This document shows positions 63,968 to 64,000 of a stretch of 64,000 nt of DNA, piece after piece. The position numbers and the translations under genes are program-made. The notes beneath the pieces were generated by a model. That model searched no databases. It was not told where the DNA came from and saw only the letters and a program-made list of their open reading frames with translations. Source of the DNA: CAVTYH01 sp963738835. Its GTDB lineage: Bacteria; Planctomycetota; Planctomycetia; Pirellulales; JADZDJ01. The DNA lies in the NCBI GenBank assembly GCA_963738835.1, contig CAVTYH010000002.1, positions 186,001 through 250,000 on the forward strand. Reading direction: 5' to 3'. The first letter of the stretch is position 1. Every line of letters begins with the position of its first letter.

Positions 63968-64000
63968 GCCCCCTTCGCAGGGTACGCATTTTTTGGCGAC

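Overview
The window reads as a chromosomal segment of a planctomycete, probably in or near Pirellulales. I infer this from the gene content: a DUF1559 prepilin-like protein, a PEP-CTERM protein, a TMTC-like TPR membrane protein, a PTS IIA protein with a zinc ribbon, and an RpoD with a very long N-terminus. The many small palindromic and low-complexity intergenic repeats point the same way. No rRNA, tRNA, CRISPR array or prophage was recognised. At least 18 single-base frame breaks interrupt 14 otherwise well-conserved genes, including glyA, a NAD-type isocitrate dehydrogenase and queE. Many lie in homopolymers, so sequencing or assembly error is the likeliest cause. I annotate these as single interrupted genes.

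Layout. 0-6 kb: a DUF4160/DUF2442 pair, a membrane protein, a repeat-rich gap, a nucleoside hydrolase, an HtrA protease and a DksA/TraR protein. 6-14 kb: an FHA/coiled-coil protein, a sugar-phosphate isomerase-like protein and a LolD/MacB-type ABC exporter. 14-20 kb: a duplicated-domain transporter, queE, isocitrate dehydrogenase, a proline-rich membrane protein, lpxK and an esterase. 20.4-22.3 kb: a cobalamin riboswitch followed by a DUF1559 prepilin-like gene and a PEP-CTERM gene. 22-30 kb: the putrescine genes aguA and aguB, bioD, a GH57 alpha-glucan enzyme and galT, separated by copies of a palindromic REPIN-like element. 30-35.5 kb: DinB, DUF1801 and DUF985 proteins, a TMTC-like TPR protein with one such element inside its reading frame, and PTS IIA.

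35.5-37 kb: a compact element with 19-bp inverted ends and a direct repeat, inserted beside a perfect sigma-70 promoter that faces no convincing gene. 37-50.9 kb: glgA, an ECF sigma factor and partner, an aspartate aminotransferase, a 27-residue basic peptide, a DEAD-box helicase, a secretin-N-like protein, an iron-type binding protein, a gluzincin-like peptidase, glyA and a polar amino-acid ABC transporter. 51-55.5 kb: two GTPases and a membrane protein, preceded by a 9-codon leader ORF and an intrinsic terminator that look like an attenuator. 56-58.5 kb: rpoD. 58.5-62.5 kb: an accessory island with a second copy of a 250-bp repeat, an integron-cassette-like unit, a RAYT transposase with its own inverted ends, and two orphan genes. 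The end carries an NAD-dependent epimerase and a pterin carbinolamine dehydratase.

The genes are mostly housekeeping. Agmatine goes to putrescine through AguA and AguB, and alpha-glucan and galactose metabolism is represented by GH57, GalT and GlgA. The unusual signals are the riboswitch-controlled prepilin/PEP-CTERM pair, the REPIN-like elements that supply start codons, stop codons and protein segments, the 35.7-kb element, and the possible attenuator of the GTPase operon.
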